DNA of 51,844 nt from Pseudonocardiaceae bacterium. Lineage in GTDB: Bacteria > Actinomycetota > Actinomycetes > Mycobacteriales > Pseudonocardiaceae. The DNA is taken from NCBI GenBank assembly GCA_009377865.1, contig WHTH01000026.1, positions 1 to 51,844 on the forward strand, written 5' to 3'. Positions within the stretch are counted from its first letter, which is position 1. Each line of letters opens with the position of its first letter. The notes beneath the pieces were generated by a model. It was given only the letters and a program-made list of their open reading frames with translations. It had not been told where the DNA came from and ran no database searches. Positions 33,699-43,518 of this stretch are shown here, piece by piece. A program made the position numbers and the translations under genes.

Positions 33699-34892
33699 TC
33701 ATTGTGCTTGCTTCACCGCGTCGGGTTCGCTGGGTCCGTCCCGGAAGTCCAGGCCGCGCAGCACCAGGTGCCTGCGCAGCGGCCATGGCGCAGCCGCGAA
33801 CAGGGCGCGCATCGCACCCGCCAAACCGACGAGGTCCTCGCGTGCGGTGAGGTATGCCCACCGGTGGCGCTCGGGCAGCCCGAAGAACACGTCGAAGAAT
33901 TCGGGGACCTGCTGCGGGGGCATCGCCAGCAGCGCCTCCAGGCCGGTGCGGCGCAGCCCGTGTACCGCTAGCGCGCGGCGGCTCCACACGGTTCGCCATG
34001 CGGCTGCCGCGGCGCGCGCGGGAGAATCGCCGCGGTGGCTGTCCGGACCGCTGGTATCCAGGCCGTCGCGCACCGCTGCGGCCAGTCGGGGAGCCAGCCG
34101 CAGCGCGGCGGCAACGCTGAACCCGGTCGCCGGGTGGATCAGTGGCGCCGCCGCGCCGAAGGGGACGACCGGACCGTTACGGACGCGCCGCGGCGGCAGC
34201 GGAGTGTCCACGACGAAGCGCACCCGCTCCTCGGCACGGTCGCCGGCCTCGATCCCGTGCCTGGCCAGCCGGGTCCGCAGCCGCCGCCGCAGCACTGCCA
34301 GGCCCAGCCCCGGGCGGCGTGCCAGCGAGGTCTCCTCCAGCAACACCCGACCGGCGGCCACCGGCACGCCGTAGAGGAAGCTCGGCCAGCCGCGCTCGCC
34401 GTGCCGGGGTCGCCAGTCCATGAACAGCACGCGGCCCGGTTCGACCAGCGGCGCAGCAACCGCTGCATCGACCACGACCCCGACTGCCGTCTGCTCGGCG
34501 GCCGGTTGTCGGCGGGCACCACCCAGCAGGGCGCGCCGCTGCCCGGTGGCGTCCACCACCACCGCTGCTCCGTCGCTGTCGCCCGGCCGGACCTGGCCGG
34601 TGCGGACTCGTACTCCCGGCGAGACCAGCGCCGCACGCAGCGCGCCGTTGTCGAGCACGGTGTAGTACCAGCCGAGCTCGTGGGCGACGGTCCCGATGGC
34701 GCTGCCGTGACCGCCTGTGGCAACCGTCCCGACCAGCCCGGCGGGCAGCTCGCCCTGCCACGCTCCGTAGGTCGAGCGCCACGGGCGGTCGGGGGTGGGG
34801 TCGACGAGCACGGTGTCCAGGCCGAGGTGGGCGCACGCGCCGGCGATCGCCCATCCGGCCGGACCGGCCCCGGCCACCAGGACGTCGGTCAC
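33699..34892 (-). CDS. Lycopene cyclase-family flavoprotein
   Basis: The 397-residue protein has an N-terminal dinucleotide-binding fold (VLVAGAGPAGWAIAGACAHL), FMDWRP, the LLEETSLARRP block matching the FLEET motif required for lycopene cyclases, and GAAAPLIHPATGFSVAAAL. It therefore belongs to the CrtL/CrtY lycopene beta-cyclase family. No phytoene synthase, desaturase or GGPP synthase lies in the window, so carotenoid genes must be elsewhere or the substrate differs. It starts with GTG divergently from the next gene and runs convergent to the suf operon. The family call is sound, the substrate inferred. Confidence 0.82.
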   Translation of the reverse strand: MTDVLVAGAGPAGWAIAGACAHLGLDTVLVDPTPDRPWRSTYGAWQGELPAGLVGTVATGGHGSAIGTVAHELGWYYTVLDNGALRAALVSPGVRVRTGQVRPGDSDGAAVVVDATGQRRALLGGARRQPAAEQTAVGVVVDAAVAAPLVEPGRVLFMDWRPRHGERGWPSFLYGVPVAAGRVLLEETSLARRPGLGLAVLRRRLRTRLARHGIEAGDRAEERVRFVVDTPLPPRRVRNGPVVPFGAAAPLIHPATGFSVAAALRLAPRLAAAVRDGLDTSGPDSHRGDSPARAAAAAWRTVWSRRALAVHGLRRTGLEALLAMPPQQVPEFFDVFFGLPERHRWAYLTAREDLVGLAGAMRALFAAAPWPLRRHLVLRGLDFRDGPSEPDAVKQAQ

Positions 34893-34895
34893 AGT

Positions 34896-34935
34896 GTCGA
34901 TCTCAACACGGCGGGGTCGATCTCAGCACGGCGGC
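34896..34935. repeat. Two tandem 20-bp copies between divergent genes
   Basis: GTCGATCTCAACACGGCGGG at 34896-34915 is followed directly by GTCGATCTCAGCACGGCGGC at 34916-34935, two mismatches in 20. They lie between the crtL-type gene (minus) and the release-factor-like gene (plus), upstream of a TACCCT -10 candidate at 34959-34964. The purpose is unknown. Confidence 0.7.
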
Positions 34936-34971
34936 CCGGCGCTGCGCAGCGTGCCCCTTACCCTTGCCAGG

Positions 34972-35652
34972 ATGAGCCGGACCCGACCGCTACCCGGCGG
35001 TGGTCGCGCAGTGGAGCTCGAACCGGAGCGGCTGGCCCGGTTCCTGCAGCGCTTCGCCGACAACCACGGCGGTGCGGTGAGCACGACCAGCGATCAGGAC
35101 GAGGTGCGGGTCAGCACCGGCGACGGCTCGGCGGCGACCATCCCGGTGCCCTTCGCACCACTTCACCTTCGGGACGGCCCCACCGCCGAGCAGCCCGGGC
35201 TCGACGTCGCGCAGCTCGTCGCGCACCTGCTGGCGCCGCGCACCGTCGGTCTGGTGCTGGTGCGCCTTGGCGGCTACAGCGTCGGCGTGGTGTGCGACGG
35301 CGTCGTGCTCACCGCGAAGACCGGCGTCAGGCCGGTCCACGGCCGCAACGCCGCGGGTGGGCAGTCGCAGCAGCGCTTCGCGCGCCGCCGGGAGGGCCAG
35401 GCGCGGGTGGCGCTGCAGGCAGCGGCCGACGCTGCGGCGAGGGTGGTGCTACCGCGCGCCACCGAGCTCGACGGCGTTGTGCTCGGCGGGGATCGTTCCG
35501 CGCTGCAGGTGCTGGCCGACGACCACCGGCTGGCCGGGTTGCTCGACCGCGCCGAGTCCCACGTGCTCGACGTGCCCGAGCCCCGCCGCGCGGTGTTCGA
35601 TGACGCGGCGCGCCGGGTACGCAACGCTGAGGTGCAGCTGCGCTGCTCGTGA
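34972..35652 (+). CDS. Vms1-like release factor (acVLRF1 family)
   Basis: The 226-residue protein has the loop NAAGGQSQQRFARRREGQA, with GGQ at residues 129-131. This is the eRF1-like catalytic loop of the Vms1/VLRF1 family, which cleaves peptidyl-tRNA on stalled large ribosomal subunits. The surrounding fold pattern (VGLVLVRLGGYSVGVVCDG before it, ATELDGVVLGGDRSALQVL after it) fits the actinobacterial branch. TACCCT at 34959-34964 ends 7 bases before the ATG, so the mRNA may be leaderless. It stands just upstream of an ABC-F ribosome factor. A ribosome-rescue role is inferred. Confidence 0.75.
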   Translation: MSRTRPLPGGGRAVELEPERLARFLQRFADNHGGAVSTTSDQDEVRVSTGDGSAATIPVPFAPLHLRDGPTAEQPGLDVAQLVAHLLAPRTVGLVLVRLGGYSVGVVCDGVVLTAKTGVRPVHGRNAAGGQSQQRFARRREGQARVALQAAADAAARVVLPRATELDGVVLGGDRSALQVLADDHRLAGLLDRAESHVLDVPEPRRAVFDDAARRVRNAEVQLRCS

Positions 35653-35709
35653 GTGAGGCCGAGAGTGGGATCGGTCATGCGGGCACCGAATCCGGTGGTC
35701 GGCAGCCGG

Positions 35710-35740
35710 TAGGCTGTACGACGTGGTCACGGTGAGCTGA
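35710..35740 (+). promoter_or_regulatory. Candidate ABC-F promoter with five-codon leader frame
   Basis: TAGGCT at 35710-35715 is a good -10 box. Seven bases later starts GTG GTC ACG GTG AGC TGA (35723-35740), a five-codon frame that could be translated leaderless. Short leader peptides of this kind control several antibiotic-responsive ABC-F genes by attenuation; here that is inference. Confidence 0.4.
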
Positions 35741-35771
35741 CGTGCTCTCACCCCCGCGTGCCGCTGGTGCG

Positions 35772-35783
35772 CGGGGTACCCCG
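35772..35783 (+). promoter_or_regulatory. Palindrome CGGGGTACCCCG in the ABC-F leader
   Basis: A perfect 12-base palindrome lies between the putative leader peptide and the ABC-F start. It could form part of an attenuator or be a protein-binding site. It has no central loop, so a hairpin would need pairing with flanking GC-rich sequence (GCGTGCCGCTGGTGCG). Confidence 0.4.
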
Positions 35784-35815
35784 TCCTGTCGAGACCACCT
35801 CTGGAGCAGTCACCT

Positions 35816-37441
<1,626 letters not shown>

Positions 37442-37576
37442 GCTGCGCTTTTGCTCTTGACAGGCGACCGCTGGCCGATCCTCTTCGCTGATCACTGGCG
37501 GAGATCGCCAACGTGGTCGATCATTGTGCTGTGGGCCGCAGCCGGCCCGACGTGCTCGGAAGGAAGGCGAGTCGAG

Positions 37577-37786
37577 GTGGCCGACCTGAAGAAGGGCAGC
37601 CGGATCACCGGCGCCCAGCGTGACAAGCTTGCAACGGACCTGAAGAAGAAGTACGAGAAGGGCTCCAGCATCCGCTCGCTGGCCGAATCGATCGATCGGT
37701 CGTACGGCTTCGTGCACCGGGTGCTGTCGGAATCGGGGGTGACGCTGCGCGGCCGCGGTGGCGCTACGCGAACCAAGAAGAAGTAG
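37577..37786 (+). CDS. Small helix-turn-helix protein (Rv1473A-like)
   Basis: The 69-residue basic protein reads DLKKGSRITGAQRDKLATDL and then a helix-turn-helix, SIRSLAESIDRSYGFVHRVL, ending in TRTKKK. The GTG at 37577 has AGGAAGG about 9 bases upstream; the longer frame from 37451 is less likely because its N-terminus looks non-coding. The same tiny gene follows the ABC-F gene in M. tuberculosis. It is probably DNA-binding; its targets are unknown. Confidence 0.85.
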   Translation: MADLKKGSRITGAQRDKLATDLKKKYEKGSSIRSLAESIDRSYGFVHRVLSESGVTLRGRGGATRTKKK

Positions 37787-37789
37787 GCC

Positions 37790-38369
37790 GTTCTGGACCG
37801 GATAGCACCGCAGACGCTGCAGCAGGGTGGCGTCGCGTTGGATGTGGACGGCTCGGTCGCCACGATCACGTTGCGGCGACCCGAGGTCCGAAACGCCCAG
37901 ACGCCGCGCACCTGGGAGGCGCTCGCCCAGATCGGTGCGTGCCTTGCCGACGAAGTGCTCGCCGTGATCGTCCGCGGCGAGGGCAGCTCGTTCTCGGCCG
38001 GGCTGGATCGCCGGCTGCTGCACCCGGACGGCTTCGCTGGGCATCGTGCCCGATCTGGGCGGCACCGCCCCGCTGGTGCACTGTGTCGGGTACGCGGCCG
38101 CAGTGGAGATCTGCCTGAGCGGGCGCGCGGTGGGCGCGCACGAGGCGTTGCAGCGCGGATTGGCCAGCACGGTGGTGACCCGTGATGAGCTCGACGGCGC
38201 CGTGGCTGACCTGCTCGACCGGCTGCTGGCACCGCCTGCCGGTGCGATCCGGGAGACGCTCGGGCTGCTCGCGGCCACCCGCGAGGAGCCCGAACTCGCC
38301 GGGCAGCTGCGCCGGGAGCGGGCGGCGCAGCACCGCCGGCTGCGCTCGCTGGCCGATGGCTCGGGCTGA
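37790..38369 (+). pseudogene. Enoyl-CoA hydratase/isomerase-family remnant
   Basis: The first half (VATITLRRPEVRNAQTPRTW ... VIVRGEGSSFSAGLDRRLL) is a normal crotonase N-terminus. It runs to about 38035, where the frame changes directly into the far half, ASLGIVPDLGGTAPLVHCVG onward, ending at 38369. The ~70 residues that normally lie between, including the second oxyanion-hole strand and the AIGAGFQLALACD-type segment, are missing, and the two halves are in different frames. It follows the HTH gene by 3 bases, so it was once in the ABC-F operon. Real deletion is the simplest reading; a misassembly cannot be excluded. Confidence 0.8.
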
Positions 38370-38393
38370 GCGCGCTGCGGGTGGTGCAGCGGA

Positions 38394-38978
38394 TCAGTCC
38401 CGCTGCCCGTCGCGGCGCACGGTGGCCTCGACGAGGTCGAGCACCGGCATGAGGTCGTCGGCGGGCAGGCCGGTCGCGAGGTGGGCCAGCACGCCCTCGA
38501 GCACCAGCTCCAGGTAGCCGCCGAGGACCTGCAACGACACGTCGTCGCGCACCTTGCCTGCGCTGCGCTGGCGATCCAGCCGGGCTCGCGTCGCGGCGGT
38601 GAGCTCGGCCGAATGCTGCGCCCAGCGCTGCCGGAAGTCCGGGTCGGTGCGCATCCGGCGGGTCACCTCGAGCCGGGTGCTCAGCCACTCCGCCGGGCCG
38701 GGGCCACCCGCGCCGCCGACCACGTCGCGCATCACCTGCACCAGCCCCTCGTCGGCGACCACCTCGGCCATCCGCCGCGCGTCCTGCTGGGCCAGTGCCA
38801 GGAACAGCGACTCCTTGTCATCGAAGTGGTGGAAGATCGCGCCGCGGGACAGCCCGGTCGCCGCCTCCAGCCGGCGAACCGTTGCGCCCTCGTAGCCGTA
38901 TCGTGCGAAGCAGGTTCTCGCCGCGTCGAGGATCTGCCTGCGACGGGCGTCGAGATGGTCCTGGCTGACCCGGGGCAC
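38394..38978 (-). CDS. TetR-family repressor (Rv1474c-like)
   Basis: The 194-residue protein has the TetR DNA-binding domain: ARRRQILDAARTCFARYGYE, ATVRRLEAATGLSRGAIFHH and FDDKESLFLAL. The C-terminal ligand domain shows no recognisable specificity. Its equivalent in M. tuberculosis lies beside the aconitase gene acn and controls it in an iron-dependent way. Here acn is not next door. The GTG at 38978 lies 7 bases after the minus-strand -10 candidate TATGCT (38990-38985), suggesting a leaderless message. The palindrome at 39004-39013 covers its -35 position. Confidence 0.9.
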   Translation of the reverse strand: MPRVSQDHLDARRRQILDAARTCFARYGYEGATVRRLEAATGLSRGAIFHHFDDKESLFLALAQQDARRMAEVVADEGLVQVMRDVVGGAGGPGPAEWLSTRLEVTRRMRTDPDFRQRWAQHSAELTAATRARLDRQRSAGKVRDDVSLQVLGGYLELVLEGVLAHLATGLPADDLMPVLDLVEATVRRDGQRD

Positions 38979-38984
38979 GCCCGC

Positions 38985-39013
38985 AGCATAGGACCTAGGA
39001 GGACGTACGTACG
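38985..39013 (-). promoter_or_regulatory. tetR promoter with palindromic operator
   Basis: On the minus strand TATGCT (38990-38985) is the -10 box. The -35 place, 17 bases further upstream, falls in the perfect palindrome CGTACGTACG (39004-39013). CCTAGG at 38994-38999 is a second small palindrome in the spacer. Overlap of a palindrome with the -35 box suits autorepression by the TetR protein; it also lies about 85 bases from the egtA start. Confidence 0.5.
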
Positions 39014-39049
39014 GCTTTTCGCCGCACTGCGACCGTCAGGGGCCGCGGG

Positions 39050-39055
39050 TAGCGT
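39050..39055 (+). promoter_or_regulatory. Candidate -10 box of the egt operon
   Basis: TAGCGT matches TANNNT and would start the egtABCD message near 39062. A purine-rich GGGAGGGG at 39079-39086 then serves as ribosome-binding site for the GTG at 39098. No clear -35 box was found. Confidence 0.35.
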
Positions 39056-39097
39056 CCCTGACGTTTCGCTCCTTGCCCGGGAGGGGATGGCTACGCT

Positions 39098-40369
39098 GTG
39101 ACCGCACCGCTGTCGGTATCGCGTGAAGACCGCACCATCGGGAGTCCCGCCGAACTCCGGGACAGGGCGGAGGCGGAGGCCTACGTCGCCTCCGTGTGCT
39201 TCAAGCACGGTCCGCCGGCCAGGCTCGGCGCCGAGCTCGAGTGGGTGGTACAGCACTCCGGCAACCCGCACCTGCGGCTGCAGGTCCACCAGCTCGCCGA
39301 TGTCCTCGGACCGCACTCCCCGCCCTCGCTTAGCCCCGATAGCCCGCATCTCCCGCTCCCGCACGGATCCACCGTCACGGTCGAACCCGGTGGACAGCTC
39401 GAGGCCTCCAGCCCGCCACGTCCCTCGCTGACCGAGCTCATCACCACCGTGGACGGCGACACCGCCGCACTGACCGACCTGCTCGATACCGCCGGTCTGG
39501 TCCTGTCCGGCCGCGCCTGCGACCCGCTCCGCCCGTCGCGCCGGCTGCTCGACGTCCCCCGCTACGCCGCCATGGAGGAGACGTTCGACCGGGTGGGCCC
39601 GATGGGCCGGGTGATGATGTGCTCCACCGCCGCGGTGCAGGTATGCGTCGACGCCGGGACGACCGGGCAGATCCCCGACCGGTGGGCCGCGCTGCACGAT
39701 CTCGGCCCCGTCCTGCTGGCGGCGTTCGCGAACTCGCCCTGGCTCGACGGCAGGCCGACCGGGTGGGCGTCGTCGCGGATGCGCGCCTGGTTCGAGCTCG
39801 ACCCGGTGCGCACCCACCCCTGGCCGGTAGCTCTCGACCCGGCCGCCGACTGGGCTCGCCGGGCGCTCGACACGCCGCTGTTGTGTCAGCGGGGGCACGG
39901 TCAGCGGTGGGAGGTACCGCGCGACATCACCTTCGCCGACTGGCTGATCGGTGCGCTGCCCGGCACGCCCACCACCAGTGACCTGGACTACCACCTCACG
40001 ACGATCTTCCCTCCGGTGCGCCCGCACGGCCATCTCGAGGTCCGCTACATCGACACCCAGCCCGTCGGGCAGTGGGCGGTACCGGTCGCCGTCGTCGCCG
40101 CGCTGCTGGCCGACGCCGACACCACGCAAGCGGCCCGCGATGCATGCGCACCCGTGGTCGGGCGGTGGTTGGTGGCCGCGCGAGACGGGCTGCGCGACGC
40201 CCGACTGGCATCGTCGGCGGCTGCGGTGTTCGAGCTCGCCTGCCGCCGGCTACCCATCATCGACGCACCGGAGTCACTGTGTCGCCTGGTGGAGGGCATC
40301 ACAGAGCACCGGGTCGGCCACGGTCGCTGCCCGGCCGACGACATGACCGATCCCCTCGAGATCAGATAG
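39098..40369 (+). CDS. egtA: Glutamate-cysteine ligase EgtA
   Basis: The 423-residue enzyme of the GCS2 family makes gamma-glutamylcysteine, the sulfur donor for ergothioneine in mycobacteria. RLGAELEWVVQ at the N-terminus holds the metal-binding glutamate, and VEPGGQLEASSPP, MMCSTAAVQVCVDAG and HLEVRYIDTQP follow. The GTG at 39098 overlaps a short upstream frame and has GGGAGGGG 11 bases before. It begins the egtABCD string, separated from egtB by 14 bases. Confidence 0.93.
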   Translation: MTAPLSVSREDRTIGSPAELRDRAEAEAYVASVCFKHGPPARLGAELEWVVQHSGNPHLRLQVHQLADVLGPHSPPSLSPDSPHLPLPHGSTVTVEPGGQLEASSPPRPSLTELITTVDGDTAALTDLLDTAGLVLSGRACDPLRPSRRLLDVPRYAAMEETFDRVGPMGRVMMCSTAAVQVCVDAGTTGQIPDRWAALHDLGPVLLAAFANSPWLDGRPTGWASSRMRAWFELDPVRTHPWPVALDPAADWARRALDTPLLCQRGHGQRWEVPRDITFADWLIGALPGTPTTSDLDYHLTTIFPPVRPHGHLEVRYIDTQPVGQWAVPVAVVAALLADADTTQAARDACAPVVGRWLVAARDGLRDARLASSAAAVFELACRRLPIIDAPESLCRLVEGITEHRVGHGRCPADDMTDPLEIR

Positions 40370-40383
40370 ACAGGAGGACGGCC

Positions 40384-41733
40384 GTGACGGTTCCCACCGA
40401 CTCCATCGGTGACCCACTGGGCGACGACGCGCTTCGCACCCACCTGGCCGCAGAGTTGCAACGCACCCGAGCCCGCAGCGCAGCGCTCACCGAGGCCGTC
40501 GACGACGGCGAGCTGGTCCGCCAGCACTCTCCGATGATGTCGCCGCTGGTGTGGGATCTCGCGCACGTCGGTAACCAGGAGGAGCTGTGGCTGGTCCGCG
40601 ACGTCGGCGGTCGCGACCCAGTGCGCCAGGACATCGATCACCTCTACGACGCGTTCCGGTTTCCGCGGGCCGATCGGCCGGCACTGCCGCTGCTCAACCC
40701 TGCCGAGGCACGCGACTATGTCGGGCAGGTGCGCGACAAGGTGCTCGACGTGCTGGAGCGCACGGCGCTGTCCGGTCGGCGGCTGGTCGACGGCGGCTTC
40801 GCCTTCGGCATGATCGTGCAGCACGAGCAACAGCACGACGAGACGATGCTGGCCACTCACCAGCTGCGTGACGGCGCGCCGGCGCTGCACGCTCCGGCAC
40901 CCGATTCCGCGCCGTCACTGGACCTGCCCTCACAGGTGCTGATTCCCTCGGGCGAGTTCACCATGGGCACCTCCACCGAGCCGTGGGCGCTGGACAACGA
41001 GCGGCCCGCCCACACCGCCCGCACCGGCGGATATTGGCTCGACACCACGCCCGTGACCAACGCCGACTACCAGCGGTTCATCGAGGCGGGCGGGTACGAC
41101 GACCCGCGGTGGTGGAGCGAGCGCGGCTGGGGGTACCGCTGCGAGGCCGGTCTGACCGCACCGCAGTTCTGGCGGCGCGACTCGAACGGCTCATGGTGGC
41201 GCACCCGGTTCGGCTTCACCGAGCCGGTGTCGGGTGGCGAGCCGGTGGTGCATGTCTGCTGCTACGAGGCGCAGGCCTACGCCGCCTGGGCCGGTATGCG
41301 GCTGCCCACCGAGACCGAGTGGGAGAAGGCGGCCCGGTTCGATCCGGCGACCGGACGTTCCCGGCGTTACCCCTGGGGTGACGAGGACCCGGAGGAGGCA
41401 CATGCCAACCTCGGGCAGCGCCACCTGCAGCCCGCCGTCGCCGGCAGCTATCCCGACGGCGCGTCGCCGCTGGGCGTACATCAGCTCATCGGCGACGTGT
41501 GGGAGTGGACTTCCTCGGGTTTCGCCGGTTACCCGGGATTCGCCGCGTTCCCGTACCCGGAGTACTCCGAGGTGTTCCTCGGCGGTGACTACCGGATGCT
41601 GCGCGGTGGATCCTTCGGCACCGACCAGTCGGCCTGCCGCGGGACATTCCGCAACTGGGACCATCCCGTCCGCCGCCAGATCTTCGCCGGGTTCCGCTGC
41701 GCCCGCGACGCCGATCCCGCCGAGCCGGGCTGA
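40384..41733 (+). CDS. egtB: Ergothioneine sulfoxide synthase EgtB
   Basis: The 449-residue non-haem iron enzyme couples hercynine and gamma-glutamylcysteine using oxygen. The N-terminal DinB-like domain supplies the iron ligands: His61 in WDLAHVGNQEELW and His147 and His151 in VQHEQQHDETM. The C-terminal formylglycine-generating-like domain is clear (FTMGTSTEPWALDNERPAH, MRLPTETEWEKAARFDP, GDVWEWTSSGFAGYPGF, RGGSFGTDQSACRGTFRNWD). The GTG at 40384 has AGGAGG about 9 bases before it; longer in-frame forms overlap egtA. Confidence 0.96.
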   Translation: MTVPTDSIGDPLGDDALRTHLAAELQRTRARSAALTEAVDDGELVRQHSPMMSPLVWDLAHVGNQEELWLVRDVGGRDPVRQDIDHLYDAFRFPRADRPALPLLNPAEARDYVGQVRDKVLDVLERTALSGRRLVDGGFAFGMIVQHEQQHDETMLATHQLRDGAPALHAPAPDSAPSLDLPSQVLIPSGEFTMGTSTEPWALDNERPAHTARTGGYWLDTTPVTNADYQRFIEAGGYDDPRWWSERGWGYRCEAGLTAPQFWRRDSNGSWWRTRFGFTEPVSGGEPVVHVCCYEAQAYAAWAGMRLPTETEWEKAARFDPATGRSRRYPWGDEDPEEAHANLGQRHLQPAVAGSYPDGASPLGVHQLIGDVWEWTSSGFAGYPGFAAFPYPEYSEVFLGGDYRMLRGGSFGTDQSACRGTFRNWDHPVRRQIFAGFRCARDADPAEPG

Positions 41734-41744
41734 GTCGCGCGCCC

Positions 41745-42509
41745 GTGTGCCGCCACCTGGCCTACCTGGGAGCCCCGGTCGATCTCGCGACGCTGCTGTG
41801 CGATGCGCCGCACTCACTGCTGCGGCAGAGTTTCGCGCCGTCGGACATGCGCGGCGGGGGGACCGTGAATGCGGACGGCTTCGGCGCCGGCTGGTACGAG
41901 CCGGACGGCGGGACGCCGCGCCGATACCGGAGCGCCGCGCCGATGTGGACCGATACGTCGTTCGCCGACCTCGCCCCGACGGTGCGCAGCGGTGCGGTGC
42001 TCGCCGCGGTGCGCTCGGCAACGCCGGGGATGCCGGTGGTCGAGACGGCGTGCGCGCCGTTCCGCTTCGACCGGTGGCTGTTCAGCCACAACGGGTTCGT
42101 CCGCGGCTGGCCCGACAGCGTCGCCGCGCTGGCAGGCCGGCTGCCGGTCACCGACTTGCTGACGCTCGATGCACCGACCGACTCCGCGCTGCTCGCGGCG
42201 CTGGTGGCCGACCGGATGCGAACCGGTCTCGATGCCGCGGCCTCGGTGGCCGCGGTGGCCACCGAGGTCTCCGCCGCTGCGCCGCAGTCGCGGCTGAACC
42301 TGTTGCTCACCGACGGCCGAACCATCACTGCCACGACCGCCTACCACGCGCTGTCGGTGCGTCGCGACGACGGCGGCGTGCTGGTCGCCTCCGAGCCGAC
42401 CGACGGCAAGCCCGGCTGGCAGCCGGTTGCAGACCGGCACCTGCTGACCGCATCGACGTCGGCCGTCGATATCCGTCCCCTCCCTGTGACCGCTGCTGAG
42501 GAGCCATGA
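41745..42509 (+). CDS. egtC: Gamma-glutamyl hercynylcysteine sulfoxide hydrolase EgtC
   Basis: The 254-residue class II glutamine-amidotransferase-like hydrolase removes the glutamyl group. It starts GTG-TGC, so Cys2 becomes the N-terminal nucleophile after methionine removal (MCRHLAYLGAP), which fixes the start at 41745. NADGFGAGWYEPDG and FRFDRWLFSHNGFVRGW are the next family blocks. It lies 11 bases after egtB and overlaps egtD (ATGA). Confidence 0.95.
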   Translation: MCRHLAYLGAPVDLATLLCDAPHSLLRQSFAPSDMRGGGTVNADGFGAGWYEPDGGTPRRYRSAAPMWTDTSFADLAPTVRSGAVLAAVRSATPGMPVVETACAPFRFDRWLFSHNGFVRGWPDSVAALAGRLPVTDLLTLDAPTDSALLAALVADRMRTGLDAAASVAAVATEVSAAAPQSRLNLLLTDGRTITATTAYHALSVRRDDGGVLVASEPTDGKPGWQPVADRHLLTASTSAVDIRPLPVTAAEEP

Positions 42510-43480
42510 CTGCCGCACCCGTGCTCGACATCCACCTGTCCGACGACGACTCTGCCGAGGCGTTGCGCCGCGACGTGCGTGCCGGCCTGACCGTTGCCCC
42601 GAAGTGGTTGCCGCCCAAGTGGCTCTACGACGCGCGGGGAAGCGAGCTGTTCGAGGAGATCACCGCGCTGCCGGAGTACTACCCGTTCCGCACCGAGCGG
42701 GAGCTGCTGCGATCGATCGCCCCGGAGATCGCTGGGGCAGCCGGCGCCGGCACCCTGGTCGAGCTCGGCTCGGGGTCGTCAGAGAAGACCCGGCTGCTGC
42801 TCGACGCGCTGCGGGCCGGCGGCGAGCTGCGCCGGTTCGTGCCGCTCGACGTCTCGGAGTCCGCGCTACGGGCCGCGATGGGCGCGCTCGCCGCGGAGTA
42901 CCCGGGCCTGGCCGTGCACGGGGTGGTTGGTGACTTCACCCGGCACCTGGAGCTGCTTCCCGCAGGCGGGCGGCGGCTGGTCGCCTTCCTCGGCGGCACC
43001 ATCGGCAACCTGCTACCGCACGAACGTGCCGAGTTCCTGACGGCGCTGCACGACGCGCTGCAACCCGGCGAGACGCTGCTGCTCGGCGCCGGCCTGGTCA
43101 CGGATCCGGGCGTGCTGGTGCCTGCCTATGACGACGCTGCGGGTGTCACGGCCGAGTTCAACCGCAACGTGCTGCACGTACTCAACCGCGAGCTCGACGC
43201 GGACTTCGACGTCAGCGCATTTCGCCACGTCGCACTGTGGGATGGCGAGCGGGAGTGGATCGAGATGCGGCTGCGGGCCGGGCGGGACATGACCGTGCGG
43301 CTGCCCGGGGTGGGCCTTCAAGTGGGTTTCGAGGCTGGTGAGGAGCTGCAGACCGAGATCTCGAGCAAGTTCCGGCGCGAGGGGCTTGCCGTCGAGCTCG
43401 CCGCGGCGGGGTTCACGCTCGCCCGCTGGTGGACCGACCCGGACGAGCGCTTCTCGCTGAGCCTGGCCACCCGCCGCTGA
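42506..43480 (+). CDS. egtD: Histidine N-alpha-methyltransferase EgtD
   Basis: The 324-residue SAM-dependent enzyme trimethylates histidine to hercynine. PPKWLYDARGSELFEEITAL and PEYYPFRTERELL are the family opening, LVELGSGSSEKTRLLLDAL binds SAM, and FLGGTIGNLLPHERAEFL and DTR-like downstream blocks (ELDADFDVSAFRHVALWD) complete it. It is the last gene of the string. No egtE (PLP C-S lyase) follows, so that step must be done by another protein. It faces the regulator gene on the opposite strand with a 38-base gap. Confidence 0.96.
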   Translation: MTAAPVLDIHLSDDDSAEALRRDVRAGLTVAPKWLPPKWLYDARGSELFEEITALPEYYPFRTERELLRSIAPEIAGAAGAGTLVELGSGSSEKTRLLLDALRAGGELRRFVPLDVSESALRAAMGALAAEYPGLAVHGVVGDFTRHLELLPAGGRRLVAFLGGTIGNLLPHERAEFLTALHDALQPGETLLLGAGLVTDPGVLVPAYDDAAGVTAEFNRNVLHVLNRELDADFDVSAFRHVALWDGEREWIEMRLRAGRDMTVRLPGVGLQVGFEAGEELQTEISSKFRREGLAVELAAAGFTLARWWTDPDERFSLSLATRR

Positions 43481-43518
43481 GTGACCTGTTCTCGGCGAGA
43501 GCGTGGAGGTCGAATTTC

